A stretch of 64,000 nt of DNA, taken from the NCBI RefSeq assembly GCF_900142195.1, contig NZ_FRAB01000001.1, positions 124,001-188,000 of the forward strand, read 5' to 3'. The position numbers and the translations under genes were made by a program. Below are positions 36,097 through 45,502 of the stretch, one piece after another. Below the pieces are notes generated by a model. The model saw nothing but the letters and a program-made list of their open reading frames with translations. It searched no databases and was not told where the DNA came from. The stretch's first letter is position 1. The number at the start of each line of letters is the position of its first letter. This stretch comes from Paraburkholderia terricola (GTDB lineage: Bacteria > Pseudomonadota > Gammaproteobacteria > Burkholderiales > Burkholderiaceae).

Positions 36097-36750
36097 TCAA
36101 GGCCGCTTATGCGCCACCTGATCGACCAGACCGTAAGCTTGCGCGTCATCGCCGGACATGAAATTGTCACGGTCGGTGTCGCGCGCGATACGCTCGACCG
36201 GCTGGCCTGTGTGGTGCGCGAGCAGATGATTCAGCCGCTCCTTCAAATACAGAATTTCGCGCGCCTGGATTTCGATGTCCGACGCCTGACCACGCGCGCC
36301 GCCCAGCGGCTGGTGAATCATCACCCGCGAATTCGGCAGCGCGAAGCGCTTGCCCTTCGCACCCGCCGCCAGCAGGAACGCGCCCATGCTAGCCGCGAGT
36401 CCCATGCACAACGTAGACACGTCCGGCTTGATGAACTGCATCGTATCGTAAATCGCCATGCCGGCCGAAACCGAGCCGCCCGGACTGTTGATGTAGAAGC
36501 TGATGTCCTTGTCCGGATTCTCGCTTTCGAGAAACAGCATTTGGGCAACCACGAGGTTCGCCGTCTGGTCGTTCACTTCACCGACCAGAAACACGATGCG
36601 TTCCTTGAGCAGACGCGAATAGATGTCATACGAGCGCTCGCCCCGGCCGCTCGTTTCCACCACGATCGGCACCAGTCCGAGCGCCTGCGCTTCGAGATCC
36701 CGGGACGACTGGGAGGTCAACGTGTCCAGCATTTGGGCGCGAAAGGTCAT
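36097..36750 (-). CDS. clpP: ATP-dependent Clp protease proteolytic subunit
   Basis: A 217-residue serine peptidase that forms the tetradecameric chamber used by ClpX. The catalytic serine is in [16 protein letters not shown], the histidine in [16 protein letters not shown]. The N-terminal [20 protein letters not shown] is typical of ClpP. Length is normal. It lies between tig and clpX, the usual order, all on the minus strand. Confidence 0.97.
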   Translation of the reverse strand: MTFRAQMLDTLTSQSSRDLEAQALGLVPIVVETSGRGERSYDIYSRLLKERIVFLVGEVNDQTANLVVAQMLFLESENPDKDISFYINSPGGSVSAGMAIYDTMQFIKPDVSTLCMGLAASMGAFLLAAGAKGKRFALPNSRVMIHQPLGGARGQASDIEIQAREILYLKERLNHLLAHHTGQPVERIARDTDRDNFMSGDDAQAYGLVDQVAHKRP

Positions 36751-36894
36751 GCAATGGATCCTTGTCTGGAAATATTCTAACTATGGATGCTAGACAGGTT
36801 GTGGTGAGTCAGCCCGTATTCAAGCATGCGGTCAGTGCAAGGCGAAGCGCACGCCAGTACAGACATCATGCAGGACGCAACGCACGTTCACAGC

Positions 36895-36942
36895 ACGAAA
36901 AAACGGCGTGCGGGCCGTCGCTCCGACAGCCGGCACGCCGTT
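36895..36942 (-). terminator. Intrinsic terminator of tig
   Basis: A 10-bp stem (AACGGCGTGC with GCACGCCGTT) with a partly paired 21-nt loop and a T run on the minus strand, just after the tig stop. clpP therefore probably has its own promoter. Confidence 0.85.
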
Positions 36943-36952
36943 GCAGCGACGC

Positions 36953-38299
36953 TTACGCTTGCGCCGTTGCGCTTGCCAGTTCTTCGAAGCTCACTTCCTT
37001 GTCCGTCACCTTGGCCTTGCTGAGAACGAAATCGACGACGTTGGCTTCAACGACGTACGCTTCCATTTCGGCAAGACGTTGCTGGTTGGAATAATACCAG
37101 CGGACGACTTCCTTCGGGTCTTCATAGCTTTTCGCGAACTCGTCCACTTCGGCGCGAATCTGCTCCGGCTTGGCTTGCAGATCGTTGGCCTTGACCAGTT
37201 CGGCCAGCACGAGGCCCAGCTTGACGCGGCGCTCCGCCTGCTCCTTGAACATGGCAGCCGGGATCGGCGCATCTTTTGCGTTCGGCACGCCGCGCTGCTC
37301 CAGATCCTGACGCGCCATCGCGACGAGGCGTTCCTGATCCTGTTCGATCAGCGCGTTCGGCACCTCGAGTTCCGAAATCCTCAGCAGCGCGTCCATCACC
37401 TGGTTCTTGACGATCGCTTGCATGCGGCGCTTGGCTTCACGCTCCAGATTGTCCTTGATCTCAGCGCGCATCTTGGTCAGATCGCCGTCTTCAATACCGA
37501 GCGACTTCGCGAAGTCCGCGTCGATTTCCGGCAGATGCGGCCATTCGATCTTCTTCATCGTGATCGTGAATTGCGCCGTTTTGCCCGCCACTTCCTTGCC
37601 GTGGTAGTCGTCCGGGAACTTCAGGTCGAATTCGTTCGATGCGCCGACGGTCAAGCCCAGCGCCGCCTTTTCGAATTCCGGCAGCATGCGGCCCTCGCCC
37701 AGCACGAACGCGAAGTCTTCCGCGCTGCCGCCCTGGAACACTTCACCGTCGATCTTGCCGACGAAGTCGACCGTCACGCGATCGCCTTCCTTGGCCGCCG
37801 TATCCGCGCCGCCGTCGCCATGCTCGCCGGCTTCGCCGCGAGCGTGGAAATGCACGCGCTGCTTGCGCAGGATTTCCAGCGTGCGGTCGATTTCCGCTTC
37901 GCTGATGGTGGTGGTGGTGCGTTCGATTTCAGCCGTGGCGACGTCGCCCAACTTCACTTCCGGGTACACCTCGAAGGTCGCGTCGAACGCGTAGTCGCCT
38001 TCGGCGACGTCGGACTTCGGCGCAAAGCTCGGCTGGCCGGCCACACGCAGGTTCTCGGCGCGGCTGATGTCGAAGAATTCCTTGCCGACCTTGTCGCTCA
38101 GCACTTCGGCTTCCACCTGGCCCGAGTACTGTTGCGTCACCATCTTGAGCGGCACCTTGCCCGGGCGAAAACCCGGCATGCGCACGTTCTTCGCGAGTTG
38201 ACGGATACGCGAGTCCACTTCCTTCTGCACGGCATCCTTCGGCAGGGAAATCGTTACGCGGCGTTCGAGCTTGCCGAGGTTTTCAACAACGTTAGCCAT
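36953..38299 (-). CDS. tig: Trigger factor
   Basis: A 448-residue ribosome-bound chaperone and prolyl isomerase. It has the ribosome-binding domain with [14 protein letters not shown] (the loop that docks on L23), an FKBP-like isomerase domain ([20 protein letters not shown]) and a helical C-terminal domain. Full length. It is the first gene of the quality control block. Its 5' end faces a 450-bp gap before the divergent glycerate kinase. Confidence 0.97.
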   Translation of the reverse strand: MANVVENLGKLERRVTISLPKDAVQKEVDSRIRQLAKNVRMPGFRPGKVPLKMVTQQYSGQVEAEVLSDKVGKEFFDISRAENLRVAGQPSFAPKSDVAEGDYAFDATFEVYPEVKLGDVATAEIERTTTTISEAEIDRTLEILRKQRVHFHARGEAGEHGDGGADTAAKEGDRVTVDFVGKIDGEVFQGGSAEDFAFVLGEGRMLPEFEKAALGLTVGASNEFDLKFPDDYHGKEVAGKTAQFTITMKKIEWPHLPEIDADFAKSLGIEDGDLTKMRAEIKDNLEREAKRRMQAIVKNQVMDALLRISELEVPNALIEQDQERLVAMARQDLEQRGVPNAKDAPIPAAMFKEQAERRVKLGLVLAELVKANDLQAKPEQIRAEVDEFAKSYEDPKEVVRWYYSNQQRLAEMEAYVVEANVVDFVLSKAKVTDKEVSFEELASATAQA

Positions 38300-38753
38300 G
38301 GCTTCAATCGTCCTAAAATTATTCGAGCGAATCAGTTATCTTCTCCGTGCCGCTTTTCGACGTCGCTTCGCGTCGATTGCGCGCCTGCGCCGCGGGCTTG
38401 CAGGCCGCCGGCAGCACGGTTGGGTCCAAAGAGCCGAATATTTTAGCAAACTATTTGTGCGATCAACCGGGATTCGATGATTGCGCGCCTTTTTCTCGGT
38501 GTTCGGGCCGCTTTCCACGCTGTTTCGAGCCAGTTTTTATTTCGGCTCCAACTTGCCGCCGGCACCACGCGGCCATGCGAAAACAAGCCCGACAGGCGCC
38601 ATGACAACCGCTTGCCGCGGCGATTCCGCCTATGCCTTTCGACATATTCAGTCGGCGCGCCCATGCTGATAAGCTTACGGACGCACTCGGGGTTCGCCTC
38701 CGGTTTCCGCCTGTTCCCCGTCTTCGCAACGATTCCAACCATTCAGAGACACC
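38300..38753. other. Intergenic region between tig and glycerate kinase
   Basis: About 450 bp between divergent genes. It must carry promoters for both. Short frames are open through it but none has a ribosome site or protein-like sequence. Confidence 0.45.
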
Positions 38754-39899
38754 ATGCCGAATTCGCCGTCCTCGCCTGTCGTCGTCATCGCTCCCGATTC
38801 CTTCAAAGGCTCGCTTGGCGCGGAGCAGGTCGCGCAGGCGATCGCGTCCGGCATCCTGCGCGCGCGTCTTGACGCCGACGTGCGCATCTGTCCGATGGCC
38901 GATGGCGGCGAAGGCACGCTCGACGCCATGCTCACGAGCGGCGGCGAACGCCGCAAGCTGAACGTGCGTGGCGCGGCCGGTCCGCTGCGCGAAGCGCTTG
39001 TCGGCCTGCTGACCGACGGCAGCGCGATCGTCGAAACGGCCGAGGTCGTCGGCATTACCGATCCCGTGGGCATGGGCGTGCCGGTCGAGGCGCGCAGCAC
39101 GCGCGGCATGGGCGAAGCGATTCGCACGCTGCTGGACGCGGGCGTGCGGCGCTTTTTCGTCGCGCTCGGCGGCAGCAGCACGAACGACGGCGGCGCGGGC
39201 CTGCTAGCCGGCCTCGGCCTGAAACTGTTCGACGCCCAGGACAAGGAACTCGACGCCTCACCCGAACAGTTGGCGCGCGTCGCGCGCCTTGATGTCTCGC
39301 AGTTGGACGCACGACTCGCGGACACCGAGTTCGTGGCCATGTCGGACGTGGACAACCCGCTGACCGGTGCGCACGGCGCGACGGCTGTGTTCGGTCCGCA
39401 AAAGGGCGTGAAGCCGGAGCAGATTGCGCCGATCGACGCCGCCCTCGCTCATTTTGCCGATCTGCTGGAAGGGGCGCTCGGGCGATCGGCGCGCGATCAG
39501 CCAGGCGCGGGCGCGGCCGGCGGCCTCGGCTTCGCGCTGCATATGCTCGGCGCGCGGTTCGAGCCTGGCGCGGAAACCGTCGCGCGGCAAATCGGTCTGG
39601 ACGCAGCGCTTGAAGGCGCGAACTGGCTGATCACCGGCGAGGGCCGCTCCGACGTCCAGACGCTGCACGGCAAGGCGCCCTTCATCGCCTGCCGTCATGC
39701 AAGGGCGGCGGGCGTGCCGGCCACGCTGCTCTCCGGCGCGGTCGACTCGGCGGCACTGCCCCGGCTTGCCGAGTACTTCAGCGGCTGCTTCTCGCCGGCG
39801 CCCGGCCCGATCACGCTCGAGGCCGCGATCAACGACGCGGCGCGTTTGCTCGCCGACGAAGCCGAACAGTTGACGCGCCTGAAGTACGGCGCGCGCTGA
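38754..39899 (+). CDS. glxK: Glycerate kinase (glycerate 2-kinase, GlxK/GarK family)
   Basis: A 381-residue kinase that phosphorylates D-glycerate to 2-phosphoglycerate. The family start VVVIAPDSFKGSLGAEQVAQ, the segment ICPMADGGEGTLDAML, FFVALGGSSTNDGGAG and the C-terminal TGEGRSDVQTLHGKAP are all present. It serves the glycerate pathway from glyoxylate, glucarate or galactarate. No other gene of that pathway lies nearby. It is followed by a MarR regulator after 107 bp. Confidence 0.92.
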   Translation: MPNSPSSPVVVIAPDSFKGSLGAEQVAQAIASGILRARLDADVRICPMADGGEGTLDAMLTSGGERRKLNVRGAAGPLREALVGLLTDGSAIVETAEVVGITDPVGMGVPVEARSTRGMGEAIRTLLDAGVRRFFVALGGSSTNDGGAGLLAGLGLKLFDAQDKELDASPEQLARVARLDVSQLDARLADTEFVAMSDVDNPLTGAHGATAVFGPQKGVKPEQIAPIDAALAHFADLLEGALGRSARDQPGAGAAGGLGFALHMLGARFEPGAETVARQIGLDAALEGANWLITGEGRSDVQTLHGKAPFIACRHARAAGVPATLLSGAVDSAALPRLAEYFSGCFSPAPGPITLEAAINDAARLLADEAEQLTRLKYGAR

Positions 39900-40006
39900 G
39901 TACGGTCCGCAGTGGCCGTCGGGCACGGTCGCCGCAACGATCAAGGCACACTGATCGAACGACTTGGGTCAGCCGAAGCACTCGCGCCACTCATTACGGG
40001 AAGACC

Positions 40007-40459
40007 ATGAAGGACTCCGCCAAAGCCGGGCTCGAACAGTTCCTCACCTACCGTCTGCATGTGCTGAACAAGCTCGCCGAGCGCGGCATCAGCGAGCGCT
40101 ACCAGCAGAAGCTCGGCGTGACCTTGCCCGAAGCGCGCGTGATTGCGTCGGTGGGCTCGTTCGGACCGTTTTCGATCATGGAACTGGCGCGGCACGCCAA
40201 TCTCGACAAAAGTCAGGCGAGCCGCGCAGCCGAGGCGCTGATCAGGCAGGGGCTCGTGAAGCGCGAGCCGAGCGCGGACGACGGCCGCGTCGTGCTGGTG
40301 TCGTTGACCGCGGAGGGGCGTGCGCTATATCGGAAGGTGATGCCGATCGCGCGTAAATGGAACGACGACCTGTTCGACTGTCTCGGCGAGCAGGAAAAGA
40401 TCGCGTTCGGCTACGCGCTGGATAAGGTCATCCATACGATGACGGCAAACGACGGGTGA
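40007..40459 (+). CDS. MarR-family transcriptional regulator
   Basis: A 150-residue MarR protein. The winged helix is seen in FSIMELARHANLDKSQASRA followed by AEALIRQGLVKREPSADDGR, the wing with the conserved DGR, and LTAEGRALYRKVMPIA. It is a dimeric DNA-binding protein, usually a repressor released by a small molecule. Target unknown; glycerate kinase upstream on the same strand is the nearest candidate, but the spacing allows an independent promoter. Confidence 0.88.
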   Translation: MKDSAKAGLEQFLTYRLHVLNKLAERGISERYQQKLGVTLPEARVIASVGSFGPFSIMELARHANLDKSQASRAAEALIRQGLVKREPSADDGRVVLVSLTAEGRALYRKVMPIARKWNDDLFDCLGEQEKIAFGYALDKVIHTMTANDG

Positions 40460-40566
40460 GCGCCCGGTGCCGGTCGCACGCACTGATTCCTGGTGGCGCA
40501 ATGCTGTAGTGGTTATGCGCTACCCGTACTGTGCGATCCATCTGCTGTGCGCGGCGCTCATCTTCC

Positions 40567-40609
40567 GTTGCGCACACCGCGTCTCTAGGTGTGGCGCGGT
40601 GTGCACAAC
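40567..40609. terminator. Long GC-rich hairpin between convergent genes
   Basis: Arms of 15 bp with one mismatch (GTTG-c-GCACACCGCG against CGCGGTGTGC-a-CAAC) around a 13-nt loop. It lies between the ends of the MarR gene and the DUF3999 gene. There is no T run, so termination is uncertain; a shared block for convergent transcription or a protein-binding palindrome are alternatives. Confidence 0.45.
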
Positions 40610-40698
40610 GCCGCGCGTACCGCCTGGCACTGCGCGCGCCGAAGTCGGGCGACTTCGCGGTCCGCGCGATTCTTCGTCCCTGATTCCCGTGCCTGCGC

Positions 40699-42174
40699 TC
40701 ATGCCTTGCCGTCAAGGTGACCGGGGACGTCGCTCGCGCTCGGCTCGCCAGGCGCAACGCTCGCCGCGCCGGACCCTCCGGGCGCCGCTTCACTGCCCCT
40801 ACCGGCTGCCGCGCCCACCTGAGCCTGAGCCCGCGCTCCGCGCGCAAGCCGCCACGCAATCGCACCGAGCGACCCGACAGCCAGCAATAACGCCGCCCAC
40901 AACAAATAGCGGCGCGACGCTTCCGGATGCTTGCCCGCGGATTGCGCATCGCGTTGCTCAGCGGACAACGCGCTGCCCACCCGCGCTGTCGCGGTAACCG
41001 AGGAGGCGCCCATTCCCAGCGCTTCCGTGCTCACCGCCGACGACACCTCCGCCGCGCTGCCCACCGCCAGCGCGTACGGCGCGCCCCCGCGCGCGGCGAA
41101 GGTCAGCGTCGCGGGACGCCAGCCCGCGGCGACAGTCAACGCGCCGCTACCCAGGCCGCCGCCGCGCGTATCGACCACCACGCGCCATTGACGATCCGTG
41201 TCGGACGCCAGCTCCAGCGGCGGATTGCTTTGCTCGACCGCCTCGTTATGCAGGCGATACAGCGTCGCGCTGGAAACCTGGCGCCAGGCCGACCCCAAAC
41301 CCGCGCGCGAATAGACGACGACCGGCGCCACCGTATTAGGCTGCGGCAAATTCAGGCGCAAACGGTCGATGGGATAAGGGCCGCCCGTGTCGAAGAAATA
41401 CTCGCCGGCTTTCGGGCCCGCGTGGGCGACGATGCCTTCGCGCCACATGCGCTGCGCGTTCGCGCGCCGCGCCTCGGCGGCGCCGCCCGCCTGCACTTCG
41501 ATGTCGATCGATTCGACGTAAGGCGAGCCGTCGAGCCAGTGCAAACGCAGATAGCGCGCATGCTCGCTGTCCAGTTCGATACGGTCCTGGCTCAGCGTGC
41601 CGCCGTTGTAGCTGACCTTGAGGAGTTGCGCATCGCCGGCCGGTTGCCAGTTGCGCAAGTCCTCGCTCGATTCGACGGTGACGCGCCCCTGGTAATTGTC
41701 GTCCCGCACACGCACGACCAACGCGTCGACCCGCCCTGTGCGAGGCGCGTGTCCGGCATCGATCAGGTCCGTGTCGTGTTGCGCGCGGCCGGGCGGCGCC
41801 GCGGTCGCGCGCAGTGAGCCGTCGGACGCGATCGTGACGCCGAGCGGCGCGCCGGTGCTGCCTCGAGCGGCTGTCCGCAACGGAAACCAGCGCGCCGGAC
41901 GCAACACGGGCGGTTTGCGGGCAGGCTCGCGCGGCGCGTCGAGCGCATACGGCACGGATTCGCCCGCTCCGTCGAGCACGCGCAGGTCGCCGAGATCATT
42001 ACGCTGGCTGGCCGCGTAGACGGCGGCCGGCAGGGTCACGCTGTAATACGCGGCGCCCTCTTCGAGATCGAGCGCGAAATGCCGCGCAAAATGCTCCGCC
42101 GCGTTCGCTTGCGCGGGCGCGTACACGCACGCGATCGCAAGACACCAGCCCGTCAGGATCAAAACACGCTTCAT
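40699..42174 (-). CDS. DUF3999 family exported membrane protein
   Basis: A 491-residue protein with an N-terminal signal sequence (VLILTGWCLAIACVYAPAQA) and one membrane helix near the C-terminus (YLLWAALLLAVGSLGAIAWR), so most of it is periplasmic. The sequence matches DUF3999; a repeated discoidin-like region with ARYLRLHWLDGSPYVESIDI is visible. Function is unknown. DUF3999 genes normally follow a DUF2339 gene; here only the end of that partner is left. The ATG at 42174 overlaps the remnant's stop by ATGA; the frame is open further upstream through decayed DNA. Confidence 0.8.
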   Translation of the reverse strand: MKRVLILTGWCLAIACVYAPAQANAAEHFARHFALDLEEGAAYYSVTLPAAVYAASQRNDLGDLRVLDGAGESVPYALDAPREPARKPPVLRPARWFPLRTAARGSTGAPLGVTIASDGSLRATAAPPGRAQHDTDLIDAGHAPRTGRVDALVVRVRDDNYQGRVTVESSEDLRNWQPAGDAQLLKVSYNGGTLSQDRIELDSEHARYLRLHWLDGSPYVESIDIEVQAGGAAEARRANAQRMWREGIVAHAGPKAGEYFFDTGGPYPIDRLRLNLPQPNTVAPVVVYSRAGLGSAWRQVSSATLYRLHNEAVEQSNPPLELASDTDRQWRVVVDTRGGGLGSGALTVAAGWRPATLTFAARGGAPYALAVGSAAEVSSAVSTEALGMGASSVTATARVGSALSAEQRDAQSAGKHPEASRRYLLWAALLLAVGSLGAIAWRLARGARAQAQVGAAAGRGSEAAPGGSGAASVAPGEPSASDVPGHLDGKA

Positions 42175-42340
42175 TGCTCGGTTTCCAGAACCACGGCATT
42201 GGGCGGCATCGGCAAGAGACAGCCGATCGGCAGCCACGTCAAGCCAATGCCGATAAACGATACGATCCGCTCGACTCCCCGCCAGAGGCGACAATTCGAA
42301 CAGAAACAGTTTGACGGCGACCGCCGTAAGCAGCGCGTCG
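42171..42340 (-). pseudogene. Remnant of a DUF2339 gene (C-terminal end only)
   Basis: The sequence VERIVSFIGIGLTWLPIGC ending in LETEQ and a stop is the typical C-terminus of the polytopic DUF2339 family. Just upstream, in another frame, DALLTAVAVKLFLFELS matches the preceding helix, so a one-base shift near 42283 divides them. Nothing further upstream resembles the family, which normally has about 900 residues. The stop still overlaps the DUF3999 start, showing the former operon. Confidence 0.65.
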
Positions 42341-42624
42341 CCCGGATCATTATGCCGGGTGCGCAGGCTGTTGACAGTATCGATACCGAAGCTTGCGTGA
42401 GCGTCGCGTTCGACATGACATCGGACCGGTACGGCAGATGCGCTTACTTGATAGCCAGCCATCTATCGCTCGCCGGATCGAGCAGCCGGAAAACCCTCGC
42501 CACCATCTCGAACGCCGCAAGCACGGGAACCTGCCACGTTCGCGGCAACCGGCCAGGCATGTCAAAATTCCGGAACCGGCCCCCGAGCCCTTCAATCTCC
42601 CATCTTCATCCAAGGAAGTTTTCA

Positions 42625-42906
42625 GTGGACATCAACAAACAGGTCGCCGCCCTCACCGCTTCGGAACTCCAGACCGCGGGCGCGAGCCAGGCCGCGGCGA
42701 TTGCCGTGAGCGTATTGCTGCGTCATTTGCGCTCGCCCGAACTGGCGAAACTACTGTCGTCGGCGTTCGAAAACCATCAGGCGGTCATGCTGCAAACGCC
42801 GTGGCCGGAGCCGATGCTGCAGGCGTTCGAATCGACGCGCCGTTTCCTCGAAGGCGCGGCGCAGGCTGAGTTGCCGGGCACGCAAGCACAGCCGCCGGGC
42901 GTCTGA
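42625..42906 (+). CDS. Hypothetical protein, small, GTG start
   Basis: A 93-residue cytoplasmic protein starting at GTG with an AAGGA site about 8 bp before it. Sequence features are VDINKQVAALTASELQTAGA, AAAIAVSVLLRHLRSPELAK and a Pro/Gln-rich C-terminus; it is predicted helical. No motif or family name is recognised, though codon use is normal for the genome. It is flanked by the decayed DUF2339 region and tRNA-Leu. Confidence 0.7.
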   Translation: MDINKQVAALTASELQTAGASQAAAIAVSVLLRHLRSPELAKLLSSAFENHQAVMLQTPWPEPMLQAFESTRRFLEGAAQAELPGTQAQPPGV

Positions 42907-42930
42907 GCGGCGCGCAAAGCGCACGTAAAA

Positions 42931-42967
42931 ACAAAAAACCCCGCCGGTCCAAAGACTCGACGGGGTT
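42931..42967 (-). terminator. Intrinsic terminator downstream of tRNA-Leu
   Basis: Stem AACCCCG paired with CGGGGTT, extended by inner GTC/GAC pairs, with a T run on the minus strand. It would end the tRNA-Leu transcript; it could also stop the small plus-strand gene. Confidence 0.75.
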
Positions 42968-42992
42968 CTCCGCTACATCCGCTTCACATACC

Positions 42993-43079
42993 TGGTGCGA
43001 GGGAGGGGACTCGAACCCCTACACCCTTGCGGGCGTCAGGACCTAAACCTGGTGCGTCTACCAATTTCGCCACCCTCGC
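42993..43079 (-). tRNA. tRNA-Leu (anticodon TAG)
   Basis: The minus strand begins GCGAGGGTGGCGAAATTGG, has the anticodon loop TTTAGGT (anticodon TAG), a long variable arm (ACGCCCGCAAGGGTG), the T arm with GGTTCGAGTCC and an acceptor CCCTCGC with encoded CCA; 87 nt in all. The first pair of the anticodon stem appears to be C-A. Confidence 0.95.
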
Positions 43080-43308
43080 AGCCGGACAAGCCGCTGTGCG
43101 CCCTGCCCGATGTCCTGCATGCTCTGTGCGCATAAAAACACGCGCCCAAAAGCGTAAGCGCGAGATTCTAACCGATTGATTCGCGCTTGTCTGCATCTGG
43201 CCGGCCGTCCGCATGAAGGGCGCCGATGCTACAATTTTTGGCTTGGCGCGCGCACGCCGTGCTCCAGTCGCATCCCCCTTCGCCCGCTCTTCCCCACATT
43301 CCAATCCA

Positions 43309-44133
43309 GTGAATTTCGACGAATATTGCCAGCAAAAAGCGGCGCCGCCCGGATCGAGCACTTACTATGCGCTTCGGCAGGGGCCCGCCACAAGCCAGCC
43401 GCTTTTGACCGCGCTGTTCGCGCTGCGCCGCGAGTTCGAGGAAACGGTGAAAGAGGTAAGCGATCCCGCCATCGGCCGCACCAAGCTCGCATGGTGGCAA
43501 AACGAAATCGCCGCGCTGGCTTCGGGCGCGCCGTCGCATCCGGTGTCCAAGGCGCTCGCGGCCTATCTGCCCGACGTGGAGAACGAGTCCCGCGCGTTGC
43601 AGGCGCTGCTTGCCGGTTTCGAAATGGACCTCGACCAGGCACGCTACCTCGACTACCCGAACCTGCGACGCTATGTACAAGGCGTCGGCGGCACCTTCGC
43701 GTCGCTGGTGGCGCGGGCCACGGCGAAAGACGCCGCGCAGGCGTCGACGTGGTCGGCTCCGCTCGGCGAGGCGCTCCTGCTCGCGCAGTTGGTGGTCGAA
43801 ACAGGCAATGACGCACGCCACGGCCGCATCTACATTCCGATCGACGAAATGCAGCGCTTTAACGTCACCGCCGCCGATCTGATCAACCGAAAGTATTCCG
43901 ACGCGTTCACCGGGTTGATGCGCTTCCAGACGAAGCGCGCCCGCGATGCGTTGCATGCCGCACTCGCCGCGGTGCCCACCGGCGAGCGCCGCTCGCAGCG
44001 CACGCTGCTCGCGCAAGCGGCGCTCGCGTTGGCGCTGCTGGATGAAATCGAACGCGACGGCTATCACGTGCTGCATCAACGTATCGCACTGACGCCGATT
44101 CGCAAGCTATGGATCGCGTGGCGCGCCAGATAG
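43309..44133 (+). CDS. Squalene/phytoene synthase-family protein, probably non-catalytic
   Basis: A 274-residue protein of the squalene/phytoene synthase fold. The start FDEYCQQKAAPPGSSTYYAL and the NDARHGRIYIP segment show the family. However, the place of the first aspartate-rich motif (DxxxD) reads FALRREFEETVKEVSDPAIG, and the second motif keeps only part of its acids. It may therefore not use prenyl diphosphates and could be like the complex I assembly factor NDUFAF6, which has the same fold. I chose the GTG at 43309, which matches the family start; an earlier ATG adds 32 unrelated residues. No hopanoid genes are nearby. Confidence 0.75.
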   Translation: MNFDEYCQQKAAPPGSSTYYALRQGPATSQPLLTALFALRREFEETVKEVSDPAIGRTKLAWWQNEIAALASGAPSHPVSKALAAYLPDVENESRALQALLAGFEMDLDQARYLDYPNLRRYVQGVGGTFASLVARATAKDAAQASTWSAPLGEALLLAQLVVETGNDARHGRIYIPIDEMQRFNVTAADLINRKYSDAFTGLMRFQTKRARDALHAALAAVPTGERRSQRTLLAQAALALALLDEIERDGYHVLHQRIALTPIRKLWIAWRAR

Positions 44134-44186
44134 CTTGAACCTTGCAACGGCCGCGGGTTGAATCCGATCAAGCGCGTCCGTCATCG

Positions 44187-45431
44187 TCAGACGCGCAGCA
44201 AGGGCAGCGGCTCGAAACGCTGCTGCAGAATCGCCGACGCGTCGAGCCCCCACCACGACCCGAGCACGGTCGCGTAAAGCTGTCGAAAATCGACGCCGAC
44301 CGGCAAATTACCATTGCCGTCGAGCCGCCCGAGTTCCGGCGGTACACCGTATAGACCGCCCCGCACTCGTCCGCCCGTGACGAAATGCGGCGCCACGGTG
44401 CCGTGGTCCGTGCCGTTGCTCTGATTCTCGCGCGGACGGCGGCCGAACTCGGCATAGGTCATCACCAGCGTATCGTCCCAACGGCCCAGTTCGACGAGTG
44501 CCGACTTCATCGAAGCGAATCCCTCCGCGAGTTGTTTGAGCAGCGCCGCCTGTTGAGCCGGCTGGTTCTGATGCGTATCGAAACCGTTGAGCGTCAGGCG
44601 GATCACCGCGACGCCCTGCCCGTTGCCGGGCTGTCCTTGCCGCGTGCCGCCAAAGGCGGCTTCCTTCGGGGCGCCCGCGGCGGCGAGCACCTGCATCGCC
44701 GCTTTGATCGAACTGCCGAACGCGCCGCCTGGGAACGCGGTCTTCATGGCCGCCAGGCCTTGAGTGGGACGCAGGCGGTCGGCGGCTTTCACGATGTCGT
44801 TCTCGACCTCGAGAATGTGCGCCAGTTCGGGATTGCGCTCGTGCAGCGATACCGGCGTGGCGAGACGCGAGGCCTTCACGAACTGCGCCGGATTGACGAG
44901 CGCGATGGCGCGCGCGCCATTCGCGAGCGGTCCCATTTCGGCGCTGCCGATGACCACGCCGTCGGCGGCAAAACCCGCGGGCACCGGCGTCCGCGCGAAT
45001 GCACGCGTGAGCCAGCCCTCGCGCAGATATTGGTCGGAACGCGACGCGGTGTCCCAGATCTCGATCGAGCGGAAATGCGAGAGGTTCGGCTGCGCATAGC
45101 TGACGCCTTGCACGATCGCCAGTTGCCGGCTCTGCCAAAGCGGCATCAGCGGCTGCAACGACGGGTGCAGCGCGGTGCGCTCGTCGAGTTGAATCGCCTG
45201 CTCGCGTTTGATGCCGATGTTCTTGCGCAACTGATAGTAAGTGGAATCGGCGAACGGAATCACGGTGTTCAAACCATCGTTGCCGCCCTTCAGCTCGACG
45301 AGGATCAACAGGTTGCCGTAGCCGCGATAGGGCGACGCGTCCGGCGCGGCCATTTGCGCGCCGAATGCGCTCGGCAGCCAGAGCGACGCGCCGGCGGTTG
45401 CGGCCATCGAGAGAAAGCTGCGTCGTTTCAT
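44187..45431 (-). CDS. DUF1501 family exported protein (Tat-type signal)
   Basis: A 414-residue protein with an N-terminal twin-arginine-like signal, MKRRSFLSMAATAGASLWLP, so it is probably exported folded. The remaining sequence is the DUF1501 fold, related to alkaline phosphatase and sulfatase: LVELKGGNDGLNTVIPF, SHFRSIEIWDTAS, MTYAEFGRRPRENQSNGTDH followed by GTVAPHF, a likely metal region. Substrate unknown. It lies 71 bp downstream of the DUF1800 gene, its usual partner. The ATG at 45431 places the RR pair correctly; an upstream ATG adds eleven residues. Confidence 0.88.
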   Translation of the reverse strand: MKRRSFLSMAATAGASLWLPSAFGAQMAAPDASPYRGYGNLLILVELKGGNDGLNTVIPFADSTYYQLRKNIGIKREQAIQLDERTALHPSLQPLMPLWQSRQLAIVQGVSYAQPNLSHFRSIEIWDTASRSDQYLREGWLTRAFARTPVPAGFAADGVVIGSAEMGPLANGARAIALVNPAQFVKASRLATPVSLHERNPELAHILEVENDIVKAADRLRPTQGLAAMKTAFPGGAFGSSIKAAMQVLAAAGAPKEAAFGGTRQGQPGNGQGVAVIRLTLNGFDTHQNQPAQQAALLKQLAEGFASMKSALVELGRWDDTLVMTYAEFGRRPRENQSNGTDHGTVAPHFVTGGRVRGGLYGVPPELGRLDGNGNLPVGVDFRQLYATVLGSWWGLDASAILQQRFEPLPLLRV

Positions 45432-45502
45432 ACTGCACCTCGTTCGATTGTCACGGCGCGTCACACTCTCGCCGCCGGACCGTTCATTTCAGCGGTTCGC
45501 GC

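Noticed and set aside
38347..38604. 85-codon ORF in the tig-glxK gap
   Set aside because: No ribosome site, Cys/Arg-rich composition and no recognisable protein pattern.
42350..42613. Minus-strand ORF of 87 codons in the DUF2339 remnant region
   Set aside because: Arg/Ser/Cys-rich, no similarity; a chance frame in decayed DNA.
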